Positions 9,323 to 17,750 of a stretch of 64,000 nucleotides of DNA are shown here, in pieces. The stretch is from Mangrovimicrobium sediminis (GTDB lineage Bacteria; Pseudomonadota; Gammaproteobacteria; Pseudomonadales; Halieaceae), in NCBI RefSeq assembly GCF_004745945.1, contig NZ_SRLE01000006.1, positions 124,001 through 188,000 on the forward strand. The letters run 5' to 3'. The notes under the pieces are model-generated. The model was given only the letters and a program-made list of their open reading frames with translations. It had not been told where the DNA came from and made no database searches. How positions within the stretch are numbered: position 1 is the stretch's first letter; every line of letters starts with the position of its first letter. A program made the position numbers and the translations under genes.

Positions 9323-10312
9323 ATGCCTGACACTATCCCCGCCAACAGCCTCGGCGTCGCCATCGTCAACTATCGCACGGCCGACCTGGTCTGCCGCTGC
9401 CTGGCCGCCCTGGCCGTGGAAAAATCCGCATGGCGTGATTTCCATGTGGTGATCGTGGACAACGCTTCCGCCGACGATTCCGTCGCCATCCTCGAACACC
9501 ACATCGCACAGCAGCAGTGGCAGGACTGGGTCACAGTCATCGCCGCGCCGCGCAACGGCGGCTTCTCCTACGGCAACAACATCGCGTTTCGCCGCCTCGA
9601 GGCGCTGCACTGCGACTACATCTGGATGCTCAACCCGGATACGCTGCCGCTGCCGGGCGCGAGCAGTGCGCTGCGCGACCTGCTGCAGGGCAATGCGTGC
9701 GTCGGCATGGCTGGCAGCCGCCTCGAGGACGAGGACGGCACCGCCCAGGTCTCCGCGTTCAACTACCCGACCCCGCTGGGTGAACTGCTGACCAGCAGCC
9801 GCCTCGGCCTGCTCGCCGAACGCTTCCCGCAGGCGGTGGTAGCGCCACCGGTGGCCGCGCAGGCACACCGCAGCGACTGGCTGGCGGGCGCCTCCATCAT
9901 GTTCCCTGTCAGCCTGCTGCGCGAGGTCGGCTACATGGACGAGCAGTACTTCCTGTACTTCGAGGAAGTCGACTACTGCCGCAGTGTCGCTGCCAGTGGC
10001 CGGGAAATCTGGTACTGCCCGGACAGCCGCGTTGTGCACATGGTCGGCGCCGCCACCGGCATTTCCGACGAGCGCAAGCAGGCGCCGCGTCGTCCACGCT
10101 ACTGGTTCGATTCCCGCCGCCGCTACTACCGCAAGAACCACGGCCTGTTCGCCGCGGTCAGTGCAGACCTGCTGTGGCTGGCGGGCTACTCGTCCTGGCT
10201 GGTGCGCCGTACCCTGCAGCGCAAGCCGAACAACGATCCGCCGTATTTCCTGCGTGACTTCCTGCGCTTCTCCCTGTTCGGCGATCTGTGCGATCGCGCG
10301 GTGCGCCCATGA
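9323..10312 (+). CDS. GT2 family glycosyltransferase (rhamnosyltransferase-like)
   Basis: A 329-residue GT-A enzyme beginning near 'LGVAIVNYRTADLVCRCL'. The nucleotide-binding block (IVDNASADDSV) and the divalent-metal motif in MLNPDTLPLPG (Asp106) are present. 'FEEVDYCRSV' and WYCPDSRVVH match the C-terminal acceptor-side motifs of rhamnosyltransferase-like GT2 proteins. I chose the ATG at 9323, which starts just before the first beta strand; an in-frame start at 9278 would add 15 residues with no family resemblance. It opens the rightward series and overlaps the next gene by 4 bp (ATGA). Confidence 0.85.
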   Translation: MPDTIPANSLGVAIVNYRTADLVCRCLAALAVEKSAWRDFHVVIVDNASADDSVAILEHHIAQQQWQDWVTVIAAPRNGGFSYGNNIAFRRLEALHCDYIWMLNPDTLPLPGASSALRDLLQGNACVGMAGSRLEDEDGTAQVSAFNYPTPLGELLTSSRLGLLAERFPQAVVAPPVAAQAHRSDWLAGASIMFPVSLLREVGYMDEQYFLYFEEVDYCRSVAASGREIWYCPDSRVVHMVGAATGISDERKQAPRRPRYWFDSRRRYYRKNHGLFAAVSADLLWLAGYSSWLVRRTLQRKPNNDPPYFLRDFLRFSLFGDLCDRAVRP

Positions 10313-10863
10313 ACAGCTGGGGCGACATGGTGGCGTGCATCAAGGAGGACTGGCGCGCACACGGCAGGGACTGGACCAAACCCGGTTTCCGCGCTGTCGC
10401 CGTGCACCGCTTCGGCAACTACCGCATGCAGGTGCGCTCGAAATGGCTGCGCGCGCCCCTGAGCGTGCTGTACCGCATGCTGTACCGGCGGGTGCGCAAT
10501 GTCTACGGCATCGAACTGCCCTATTCCGTTCAACTCGGTCGCCGCGTGGTGTTCGAGCACCAGGGCGCAGTAGTGATTCACGGCGACTCGGTCATCGGCG
10601 ACGAATGCATCCTGCGCCAGGGAGTGACCCTGGGCAACCGCCACCTGGAGAGTCCGCGCGAGGCACCGGTGCTGGGCGCCAGAGTGAACGTCGGCGCCGG
10701 CGCCAAGATTCTCGGCCAGTTGAGTATCGGCGACGATGCCTGCATCGGCGCCAACGCCGTAGTGCTGAGCGACGTCGAGCCGGGCCAGACGGTGGTGGGT
10801 ATTCCGGCCCGTCCGGTGGCTGTGAGCCGGGCGGGGCAGGTAAAGCAGGTGGGGTGCGCATGA
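10309..10863 (+). CDS. Serine acetyltransferase-like hexapeptide acyltransferase
   Basis: A 184-residue protein with a short helical N-terminus and a left-handed beta-helix. Hexapeptide repeats run from about VVFEHQGAVVIHG to IGANAVVLSDVEPGQTVVGI. The layout matches the serine O-acetyltransferase branch of the LbH fold, but in glycosyltransferase loci such proteins usually O-acetylate sugars, which is my inference here. The ATG at 10309 overlaps the stop of the preceding glycosyltransferase, and its own stop overlaps the next start, so it sits in a tightly coupled operon. A second, different copy lies at 17806-18327. Confidence 0.82.
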   Translation: MNSWGDMVACIKEDWRAHGRDWTKPGFRAVAVHRFGNYRMQVRSKWLRAPLSVLYRMLYRRVRNVYGIELPYSVQLGRRVVFEHQGAVVIHGDSVIGDECILRQGVTLGNRHLESPREAPVLGARVNVGAGAKILGQLSIGDDACIGANAVVLSDVEPGQTVVGIPARPVAVSRAGQVKQVGCA

Positions 10864-11903
10864 TGCCACAGGCCTGTGCCCAACTTTCCACTCCGCCCCA
10901 GAGCGCGCCGCAACCCGCGGCAATCGGCGTGGTAGCCATAGGTCGCAACGAGGGTGAGCGCTTCCGCCGCTGCGTGGAGTCGCTGGCCGGCATCGACGCG
11001 CCGAAGGTGTATGTCGACTCAAGTTCCACCGACGACAGTGTCGAACTGGCGCAGCAAAACGGCCTCGAGGTCGTGGAACTCAACCTGTCCACGCCGTTCA
11101 CCGCCGGGCGCGCGCGCAACGAGGGCTTTGCGCGCCTGCTGCAAATAGCGCCCGACACCGAGTACATCATTTTCCTGGACGGCGACTGCAGTATCGAGCC
11201 GGGCTGGGTCGAAACCGCCCTGGCCGCCTTCGCGCACGACCCGCAACTCGCCATCACCTGCGGCAGGCGCCGCGAACTGCACCCCGAGGCCAGCCTCTAC
11301 AACCAGCTGTGCGACCTGGAGTGGGATACGCCGATAGGCGAGGCCGCCGCCTGCGGTGGCGACTTCATCGCTCGTCGCCAGGCCTTCGAGGCCGTCGGCG
11401 GTTTCGACCCGGCGGTCATCGCCGGCGAGGAACCGGAGATGTGTTTCCGCCTGCGCAGCGCGGGCTGGTCCATACAGCGGCTGGACCACGCCATGACCGC
11501 GCACGACGCCGACATGCATCGCTTTGGCCAGTATTGGCAGCGCTCGGTGCGCTGCGGCCACGCCTATGCCCAGGGCTTCGCCCTGCACGGCGCTTCCGAT
11601 GAACGCTACTACCACCGGGAAATACGCAGCCTGCTGGCCTGGGGGCTGGGCATACCCCTGCTGGTTGTCGCGCTGGCATTCTGGCAACCGCTGCTCGCCG
11701 GCCTCCTGCTGCTGGCCTACCCGCTCATGTGGCTGAAGATCTACCGCAGCGAGCGCCGGCGCGCACCGCAATTCCCGCGCCGTGTGATCGCCTGCCACGC
11801 CCTGTTCCTGCTGCTGGGCAAGTTTGCCCAACTCGCCGGCGCGGCGAAATACCTGCGCACGCGCCTGCAGCGCGGCGAGTTCAGGATCATCGAGTACAAG
11901 TAA
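10860..11903 (+). CDS. GT2 family glycosyltransferase with C-terminal membrane helices
   Basis: A 347-residue GT-A glycosyltransferase. The N-terminal catalytic domain has 'IGVVAIGRNEGERFRRCVES', VYVDSSSTDDSVELA and the DGD metal motif at residues 107-109. GGDFIARRQAFEAVGGFDP and AGEEPEMCFRLR supply the acceptor-side ED-type motif. Residues about 260-300 are hydrophobic (LLVVALAFWQPLLAGLLLL), suggesting membrane attachment. Two adjacent ATGs (10860, 10863) are possible starts; the first overlaps the preceding stop. It lies third in the rightward polysaccharide operon, ending 4 bp before the next start codon. Confidence 0.83.
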   Translation: MMPQACAQLSTPPQSAPQPAAIGVVAIGRNEGERFRRCVESLAGIDAPKVYVDSSSTDDSVELAQQNGLEVVELNLSTPFTAGRARNEGFARLLQIAPDTEYIIFLDGDCSIEPGWVETALAAFAHDPQLAITCGRRRELHPEASLYNQLCDLEWDTPIGEAAACGGDFIARRQAFEAVGGFDPAVIAGEEPEMCFRLRSAGWSIQRLDHAMTAHDADMHRFGQYWQRSVRCGHAYAQGFALHGASDERYYHREIRSLLAWGLGIPLLVVALAFWQPLLAGLLLLAYPLMWLKIYRSERRRAPQFPRRVIACHALFLLLGKFAQLAGAAKYLRTRLQRGEFRIIEYK

Positions 11904-11907
11904 CGCC

Positions 11908-13125
11908 ATGAAACTCGCCTACCTCGTCAACCAGTATCCCAAGGCCAGCCACAGCTTCATCCGGCGGGAGATTCTCGCCCTCGAGTCACTGGGGCACAGC
12001 GTCTCGCGCTTCGCCCTGCGCTCGGATGCGGCCGACGTGGTGGATGCCCAGGACATCGCAGAGCGCGAGCGCACTCGCTACATACTCAGTGGCGGCCCCG
12101 GCCAGTTCGCGCGCAGCCTGTTCGCCTGCGTGCGCAGCGCGCCGCTGGCGACCCTCCGGGCTTTCATCGACGCCTGTCGCATCGGCTGGGGTTCGGAGCG
12201 CGGCGTCCTGCTGCACCTGGCATATTTCCTCGAGGCCGCGGTGCTGGTGCAGTGGTGTCGCGAGGCGGAGGTGGAGCATGTCCACGCCCACTTCGGCACC
12301 AACTCGACCACCATCGCCATGCTCGCGCGCACCATGGGCGGCTGCGCCTACAGCTTCACCGTGCATGGTCCCGAGGAATTCGACAAGGCGCAGTTCATCG
12401 CCCTGCCGGAGAAAATCCGCCAGTCCAGTTTCACCGTCGCCATCACCTCCTTCTGCCGCAGCCAGTTGTATCGACTGGTGGAACACACCCACTGGGACAA
12501 GATCAAGATCGTGCACTGCGGGCTGGACGAGGATTTCCTGCGCGCAACGCCACTGCGCGAAGCCGCCAACGACGAGGAACAGGTACCGGTACTCACCTGC
12601 GTCGGTCGCCTGTGCGAACAGAAGGGACAGCTGTTACTCATCGACGCCGTGCGCGAACTGGTCAGCGCCGGACACCAGTTCCGCCTGGTGCTGGCGGGCG
12701 ATGGCCCGATGCGTCCCGAGATCGAACGTGCAATTGCCGAATACCAGTTGCAGGACGTCGTCGCCATTACCGGCTGGATCTCCTCTGCCCAGGTGAAAAC
12801 CTGCATCGAACAATCCAAGGCGCTGGTTCTGCCCAGCTTCGCCGAGGGACTGCCGGTGGTGCTGATGGAGGCGATGGCGCTGGGCAAGCCGGTACTGACC
12901 ACCTACATCGCCGGCATCCCCGAACTGGTCGAGGAAGGGCGCAGCGGCTGGCTGGTGCCCGCGGGCAGCCGGGAGCGCCTGCGCCAGGCCCTGGAAGCGG
13001 TGCTGGCAGCGCCGGACGAGCAGTGTTCACAGATGGGCGAGGTCGGTCGCAGCCGCGTGCTGGCCGATCACGATGCGCAGCGCGAGGCGCAAACCCTCGC
13101 AAGCTATTTGGAGGCCTACAAATGA
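11908..13125 (+). CDS. GT4 family glycosyltransferase
   Basis: A 405-residue GT-B enzyme. The N-terminus MKLAYLVNQYPKASHSFIRR is typical of exopolysaccharide GT4 proteins that act in the cytoplasm on lipid-linked intermediates. The C-terminal donor domain contains CVGRLCEQKGQLLLIDAV, LAGDGPMRPEIE and the retaining E-x7-E motif within 'SFAEGLPVVLMEAMALGKPV'. The ATG at 11908 follows the previous stop by 4 bp, and the stop overlaps the next start. Its place between two GT2 genes suggests successive sugar additions to one repeat unit; donor and linkage cannot be read. Confidence 0.88.
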   Translation: MKLAYLVNQYPKASHSFIRREILALESLGHSVSRFALRSDAADVVDAQDIAERERTRYILSGGPGQFARSLFACVRSAPLATLRAFIDACRIGWGSERGVLLHLAYFLEAAVLVQWCREAEVEHVHAHFGTNSTTIAMLARTMGGCAYSFTVHGPEEFDKAQFIALPEKIRQSSFTVAITSFCRSQLYRLVEHTHWDKIKIVHCGLDEDFLRATPLREAANDEEQVPVLTCVGRLCEQKGQLLLIDAVRELVSAGHQFRLVLAGDGPMRPEIERAIAEYQLQDVVAITGWISSAQVKTCIEQSKALVLPSFAEGLPVVLMEAMALGKPVLTTYIAGIPELVEEGRSGWLVPAGSRERLRQALEAVLAAPDEQCSQMGEVGRSRVLADHDAQREAQTLASYLEAYK

Positions 13126-14351
13126 TAATCAACATTCTACTTGGCCTGTTCACTGCGTTGCTCGCAGCCTGGGTGGCTATTTTCGCGCTGCAGATTCTGG
13201 CTGCACTGCGCGCCTGTCAGCGCGGGGACTCGATCTCGCAACTGGCTGCGGAACCTACGGATGCAGACAAAAACGTACATTGCAGCTACGCGGTATTGAT
13301 ACCCGCTCACGACGAAGCCAAAGTCATCGGCGCCACCCTGGATGCGCTGAACGAATCCCTGGATAGCCGCGGACGCATCGTGGTAGTTGCGGACAACTGC
13401 AGCGACGCGACGGCGGCCATCGCACGCGCTGCCGGCGCAGAAGTCATCGAACGTTTCAACACTGATCTGCGCGGCAAGGGTTTTGCGCTCGACTGCGGAC
13501 TACGTCATCTGGCCGCACAGGCACCGGACGTGGTCGTTGTGTTCGACGCTGACTGCCAGTTCGCCGCAGCTGCGGACCTGCCAGCACTGGCAGAGGCGGC
13601 ACTGAACAGCGGACGCCCGGTTCAGGCCCACTATGCCATGCGCGTGCGCGGCGATGAGGGAACCACACGCAAGGTCGATCACTTCGCCTGGCGCATCAAG
13701 AATTTCCTCCGGCCACTGGGCATGCGCTACCTGGGCATGCCCTGCCAATTGATGGGGACGGGTATGGCGTTTCCCTGGTCGCAGATCGCCAACGCGCAGA
13801 TCGCCTCGGATGACATCGTCGAAGACATGTCGCTGGGCCTGGCCCTGGCCATGCAGGGAACCGCGCCCCTGTTCCTGCCCTCGGCCACGGTATGCAGCGA
13901 TTTCCCCGACCAGGCCAGCGCGCGCACCAGCCAGCGCTCGCGCTGGGAGCACGGCCACATGCAGACGATTCTTTTCGTTATTCCGCCACTGCTGGGCAAA
14001 GCACTGTTGCGGCGCAATGGCGCGGCGGCCGGACTGCTGGCGGACCTTTCGGTTCCGCCACTGACACTGCTGGTCCTGCTCGTAGCAGTGCATGGTTCAT
14101 TGTCCGTGCTGGCAACGCTTCTCACCGGCTGGCTTGGATGGGCTGCATTTGCAGTGGCGATCTGGCTGGCACTTGGGTTGAGTTTGTCGCTCGCCTGGCA
14201 CCGTGTGGCGCGTGAAATCATTGGCTTCCGCGACCTCCTGGGGATCGCAGAATACCTGTGCGGAAAACTGCAGATTTACGCCAGCTTCCTGTTTGGCCGG
14301 CAAAAAACCTGGGTGAGGACCGAGCGCTATCGACAAGCAGAGGATTGTTGA
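13122..14351 (+). CDS. Processive-type membrane GT2 glycosyltransferase
   Basis: A 409-residue inner-membrane protein: one N-terminal membrane helix (about residues 3-28), a cytosolic GT-A domain, then several C-terminal helices. Catalytic motifs are DAD at 142-144, an ED in 'SDDIVEDMSLG', and QRSRW at 271-275, matching the QxxRW signature of cellulose/hyaluronan-synthase-like enzymes. Such enzymes often polymerise and secrete a chain themselves, so this protein could form a polymer independently of the flippase. The ATG at 13122 overlaps the preceding stop (ATGA). The acetylated or sulfated nature of the product is suggested only by its neighbours. Confidence 0.85.
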   Translation: MIINILLGLFTALLAAWVAIFALQILAALRACQRGDSISQLAAEPTDADKNVHCSYAVLIPAHDEAKVIGATLDALNESLDSRGRIVVVADNCSDATAAIARAAGAEVIERFNTDLRGKGFALDCGLRHLAAQAPDVVVVFDADCQFAAAADLPALAEAALNSGRPVQAHYAMRVRGDEGTTRKVDHFAWRIKNFLRPLGMRYLGMPCQLMGTGMAFPWSQIANAQIASDDIVEDMSLGLALAMQGTAPLFLPSATVCSDFPDQASARTSQRSRWEHGHMQTILFVIPPLLGKALLRRNGAAAGLLADLSVPPLTLLVLLVAVHGSLSVLATLLTGWLGWAAFAVAIWLALGLSLSLAWHRVAREIIGFRDLLGIAEYLCGKLQIYASFLFGRQKTWVRTERYRQAEDC

Positions 14352-14382
14352 AACCCGGCTGCTGAACTTTCACAGCCTGGAC

Positions 14383-15063
14383 ATGGACGAGTCTGTGGCA
14401 CAGGTGCGCTACCTGAGCCGCAGTCCCGGACTCGACATCGTCATCACGCCGAATATCGATCACATGGTGCGCCTGTCGAACGACACCGGCCTGCTGCGCA
14501 AAATCTACGCCAGCGCACAACTGTGCCTGTGCGACAGCCGCATCCTGCAGAAACTGCTACGCCTGAAAGGCAAGATCATTCCCACGGTCGTACCGGGCAG
14601 CACGCTGACGGCAAAGCTGTTTGACGACGAGTTTTCCGCCAATGACCGCTTGCTGATCATCGGCGGCGAAGACAGTACCATCGCCACCCTGCGCGGGATC
14701 TACTGCCACCTGAATATCGATCACTACAACCCTCCCATGGGCTTCATCAGGGACGAGCGGGAAATCCAGGCGGCGGTGGACTACACCGTGGCCAGCGGTG
14801 CGAGCTTCATCTTCCTCGCGGTGGGTTCGCCGCAGCAGGAGTTGCTGGCGCAGCGCCTACGCAGTAGCGAGGCAATCGACGGGGTGGCGCTGTGCGTCGG
14901 CGCTTCCATCCTGTTCCTGGTGGGTTCGGAGAAGCGCGCACCGCAGCTGATGCAGACCCTGCACCTGGAGTGGTTCTACCGCCTGATCCAGGACCCGATG
15001 CGACTGGGGCGGCGCTACCTGGGCAATGCGCTCGGACTGCCGCGGCTGTACCTGCGCATCTGA
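14383..15063 (+). CDS. WecG/TagA/CpsF family glycosyltransferase
   Basis: A 226-residue member of the family that transfers ManNAc(A)- or glucose-type sugars to a lipid-linked first sugar. Supporting phrases are VITPNIDHMVRLSND, 'LCLCDSRILQKLLRLKGKII', FIFLAVGSPQQELLA and CVGASILFLVGSEKRAP, the last covering the conserved 'GVGA.FDF.aG...RAP' region. The first ATG (14383) sits inside a conserved-looking segment. The frame is open upstream to 14317 and encodes IVETRLLNFHSLDMDES, which resembles the usual family N-terminus, but no ATG, GTG or TTG exists there. A non-canonical start is possible. It is the last gene of the rightward operon. Confidence 0.8.
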   Translation: MDESVAQVRYLSRSPGLDIVITPNIDHMVRLSNDTGLLRKIYASAQLCLCDSRILQKLLRLKGKIIPTVVPGSTLTAKLFDDEFSANDRLLIIGGEDSTIATLRGIYCHLNIDHYNPPMGFIRDEREIQAAVDYTVASGASFIFLAVGSPQQELLAQRLRSSEAIDGVALCVGASILFLVGSEKRAPQLMQTLHLEWFYRLIQDPMRLGRRYLGNALGLPRLYLRI

Positions 15064-15074
15064 GTCCCGTATTG

Positions 15075-15100
15075 AGCCTCCTTTAGAGGGGCTTTCCCTT
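15075..15100 (+). terminator. Weak hairpin after the WecG-like gene
   Basis: AGCCTC (15075-15080) pairs with GAGGGGCT-side bases 15088-15093 (one G-U pair, loop of 7) and is followed by TTTCCCTTT, a mixed pyrimidine run. The position, 12 bp after the stop codon, fits termination, but the stem is short. Confidence 0.35.
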
Positions 15101-15271
15101 TCGACCGACGCTTCAAGCCTCCTACGCACCAGTCATCCGGGTGTCTGCCACCCCGCTCCCATACAGCACTCCCGCACAGCCATCGTCCGCGCCCAGCCGC
15201 GCGGCGGCATGTAGCGATTTTTCCGGCCAACGTGAACGACTAGATCAGGTGGTGGTACCCGGCAAGCGCAC

Positions 15272-15300
15272 AAATAAAAACGCCGGCGCAAGGCCGGCGT
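15272..15300 (-). terminator. Rho-independent terminator of the VPLPA protein gene
   Basis: Read leftward, an 8-bp stem ACGCCGGC/GCCGGCGT (15280-15287 and 15293-15300, loop of 5) is followed by TTTTTATTT. It lies 20 bp beyond the stop codon of the leftward VPLPA-CTERM gene, a classical intrinsic terminator. Confidence 0.85.
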
Positions 15301-15319
15301 TCTGGAAAACTGCTGAAGC

Positions 15320-15883
15320 TCAGGCCGCCTGGCGCTTCCTGAACATGGCGAACCCGGCCAGTACGGAGGCGAACAACCAGACCGCCGCCGGCAGCGGCAC
15401 CGCGTCAACATCGATGTGGGTCTTGATCTTGGCCAGCAGGCAATCGCCGACGCACTGGATGCTCAGGATGTAATCCATCCCGGCCATCAGCGACGCGGTG
15501 AGGCTGTTCACCGAGGACGTAAACCAGGTCAGGGCGGTGGGGTCGCTGAAATTATTCACGGAATCGATGGCGGCTAGGCTGTAGACGATGTCGACAGATT
15601 CCCAGGCCAGGATGTCGAAGCCGAAGATATTCATGATCGTGGTCGAGGTATCGGCGCCGCCGTCGATGGTGATGCCGACGTAGTCACCGGGGCGCAGGTA
15701 GGAACTCTCAACTGACCAGAGATAGGTGCTATCGCCGGGAGACAGCGTCAGCATGGCATCCAGCGTTGCCGCCTGGCCGGGGGCCGCGAAGCCACACAGC
15801 GCGATGCTCAACAGCGCAGCGCGCACCAAAGACCGCCGTACACCGGCAATCACCCTGCAACCGCGCATTAAACTAGCAACCAT
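15320..15883 (-). CDS. VPLPA-CTERM sorting-domain protein (exosortase substrate)
   Basis: A 187-residue exported protein. With the ATG at 15881-15883 (preceded by AGGCAGGGAC) it has a basic N-terminus and a signal peptide ending near GFAAPGQA. The mature part is a beta-rich domain with no family I recognise and has a Cys pair in SIQCVGDC. The C-terminus has the three-part sorting signal: VPLPA, a membrane helix (AVWLFASVLAGFAMF) and the basic tail RKRQAA. This is the VPLPA variant of PEP-CTERM signals, the substrate class of exosortase D. The matching exosortase gene is divergent, 309 bp away. Cleavage and surface or matrix attachment are inferred. An upstream in-frame ATG (15922) would only lengthen the N-terminus. 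Confidence 0.88.
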   Translation of the reverse strand: MVASLMRGCRVIAGVRRSLVRAALLSIALCGFAAPGQAATLDAMLTLSPGDSTYLWSVESSYLRPGDYVGITIDGGADTSTTIMNIFGFDILAWESVDIVYSLAAIDSVNNFSDPTALTWFTSSVNSLTASLMAGMDYILSIQCVGDCLLAKIKTHIDVDAVPLPAAVWLFASVLAGFAMFRKRQAA

Positions 15884-16192
15884 TGTCCCTGCCTCATGTT
15901 TACTCCATGCCTTACCTGCCAAGGTATCGTTCCACCCGCGGGCTCACAATGGCCCCTAAGGGCTAAAGCCATGCCCCTGGGGTCCACAAAAGCTAGTCAT
16001 GGGCAACATTGAGCGAATGGCCGATGGGCAGGTAACGGTAGACCTGGCGCCGCACGGCAATAGCCCGCTCCTGCCAATCGCCTGCACAGCGGCAATCCCC
16101 TATGATACGGCTTCAATATGCCATCGCCTTGCCATGCAATCACCTCGCCATGCCAGTGCCTCGCCATTGACCCACCCTAGCCGGACCCGAAG
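15884..16192. other. Divergent promoter region between VPLPA protein and exosortase
   Basis: No gene is supported in these 309 bp. A TATGAT hexamer at 16101-16106 could be a -10 element for the exosortase, without a good -35. Just upstream of the exosortase start, 16121-16166 contains imperfect direct repeats of TCGCCATGC-type units with a spacing of about 17 bp. Confidence 0.35.
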
Positions 16193-17728
16193 ATGACCCG
16201 AATGGATTCCGTTGGCTTGCGCTTCGTGATGTCGCTCGCACTCGCCGTGGCGCTCGCGGTGCTGTGCCGGGATGCGGTCGCGGTATGGGCGGAACGCATC
16301 GGCGAACCGCGCTACAGCCACGTCCCGCTGGTGCAGTTACTCGCGCTGTACCTGATCTGGATCCGCCGCGCCCATTTTGGCCCCGGCAATCCCGGTGCCT
16401 GGGTGGGCGTGGCCCTGGTGGCCGCCGCTTCCTGCGTGCTGCTGGTGGGTGTGGTCAGCGCCATCTGGTCGCTCATCCAGTACGGCCTGGTGCTGGTCCT
16501 GATCGGCTTTTTCTGGACCCTGTTCGGCGCGCGCGCGCGCATCGTCGCCATTCCCCTGCTGCTGCTGTTCATGACCGTCCCCCTGCCCTACATGCTCGAC
16601 GTGCTGCTCTCCGGCCGCATGCAACTGCTCTCCTCCGACCTCGGTGCGCGCTTCCTGCGCGGGCTGGGCGTCACCGTCTTTCTGGAGGGCAATCTCATCG
16701 ACCTGGGGTTCTACAAGCTGCAGGTGGTCGAGGCCTGCAGCGGCCTCAACTACATGTACCCGCTGATTGTCATCGGGCTGTTGATGGCATTCCTCTACCA
16801 GGCGCCGCTCGCCGCGCGCCTGATGCTGCTGGTCTCGACGATCCCGATCAGCATCCTGATGAACAGCCTGCGCATCGCCATCGTCGGCGTGCTGGTCAAG
16901 TACGTGGACAGCGAGGCCGCCGACGGCTTCCTGCACTATTTCGAGGGCTGGGTGATTTTTCTTTCCTGCGTGCTGCTGTTGTTGCTCGAGGTAAAGCTGT
17001 TCAACACGCTGCGCGGCGTGGAGGGCGGCGTCATGCGCTCGCTCAGCGCGCTGCCCGCCGTGCCGCCGCTGCCCGCGGCACAGGCGGGATGCCGGTTCAA
17101 TCTCGCACCGGCGCTCGCCGCCACTGGCATCATTGCGGTCATGGCCGTTCTGTGTGTGATTTTCGTGCGCTCCGATGAACAGCCGCGCCCGCGTGTGGAT
17201 TTCGTGTTGTTCCCCATGCACATCGATGGCTGGTCCGGCAGGCGCTTCCCGTTTGCCAATAACGAGGACGAAATGCTCGGGCTCAGCGACTACCTGCTCG
17301 CGGAGTACACCCGGGGCGACCAGGCGCTGGGCCTGTATATCGGCTACACCGCCTCGCAGCGCCGCGGCTTCGAACCGCACTCGCCCAAGGCCTGCCTGCC
17401 GGGCGCCGGCTGGGAGATCAGCGAGATGACCCTGGAGACCCTGCCCATGCCCGGCGGCGGCCAGTTGAAAGTGACCCGGCTGCTGATCGCCCACGGCCAG
17501 GAGCAGCAGATCGTCTACTACTGGTTCCGCCAGCGCGGGCAGGATTTGTCCAACGAGTACGCCATGAAGCTGGCCCTGCTGCGCGACTCGATCACGCGCA
17601 ATCGCACCGACGGCGCCATCGTGCGCCTGCGCATGCCAGTGCAGGGGAGTGTTGCCAGCAGCGAGCGTGACCTGGTCGACTTCCTTGAACAGATGTACCC
17701 CTTGCTGCCACAGTACGTACCGGACTGA
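16193..17728 (+). CDS. xrtD: Exosortase D (VPLPA-CTERM-specific) fused to EpsI domain
   Basis: A 511-residue protein. The first 290 residues form a polytopic membrane exosortase with the conserved catalytic triad: Cys182 in EACSGLNY, Arg227 in NSLRIAIVG and His248 in FLHYFEGW. A final membrane helix near residues 305-325 leads into an EpsI/DUF3485 periplasmic domain (about 340-511; phrases DGWSGRRF, SPKACLPGAGWEIS and IVYYWFRQRG). The fusion of exosortase with EpsI, beside a VPLPA-CTERM protein, matches the XrtD type. Exosortases cleave the sorting signal and act together with exopolysaccharide export, which fits the surrounding locus. The ATG at 16193 is used; 16202 is an alternative. Confidence 0.9.
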   Translation: MTRMDSVGLRFVMSLALAVALAVLCRDAVAVWAERIGEPRYSHVPLVQLLALYLIWIRRAHFGPGNPGAWVGVALVAAASCVLLVGVVSAIWSLIQYGLVLVLIGFFWTLFGARARIVAIPLLLLFMTVPLPYMLDVLLSGRMQLLSSDLGARFLRGLGVTVFLEGNLIDLGFYKLQVVEACSGLNYMYPLIVIGLLMAFLYQAPLAARLMLLVSTIPISILMNSLRIAIVGVLVKYVDSEAADGFLHYFEGWVIFLSCVLLLLLEVKLFNTLRGVEGGVMRSLSALPAVPPLPAAQAGCRFNLAPALAATGIIAVMAVLCVIFVRSDEQPRPRVDFVLFPMHIDGWSGRRFPFANNEDEMLGLSDYLLAEYTRGDQALGLYIGYTASQRRGFEPHSPKACLPGAGWEISEMTLETLPMPGGGQLKVTRLLIAHGQEQQIVYYWFRQRGQDLSNEYAMKLALLRDSITRNRTDGAIVRLRMPVQGSVASSERDLVDFLEQMYPLLPQYVPD

Positions 17729-17750
17729 ACAGGGGCTGCCGGGGACACGC

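Noticed and set aside
8816-9330. Several short open frames on both strands in the divergent glycosyltransferase gap
   Set aside because: Overlapping Arg- or Ala-rich translations without motifs; better explained as non-coding regulatory DNA.
12252-13121. Upstream extension of the GT2 frame that begins at 13122
   Set aside because: The added 290 residues are an Arg/Gly-rich shadow of the preceding GT4 gene; the true start is the ATG overlapping its stop.
16337-17494. A 385-codon frame opposite the exosortase
   Set aside because: Gln/His-rich shadow of a membrane protein; the sense strand has the catalytic triad.
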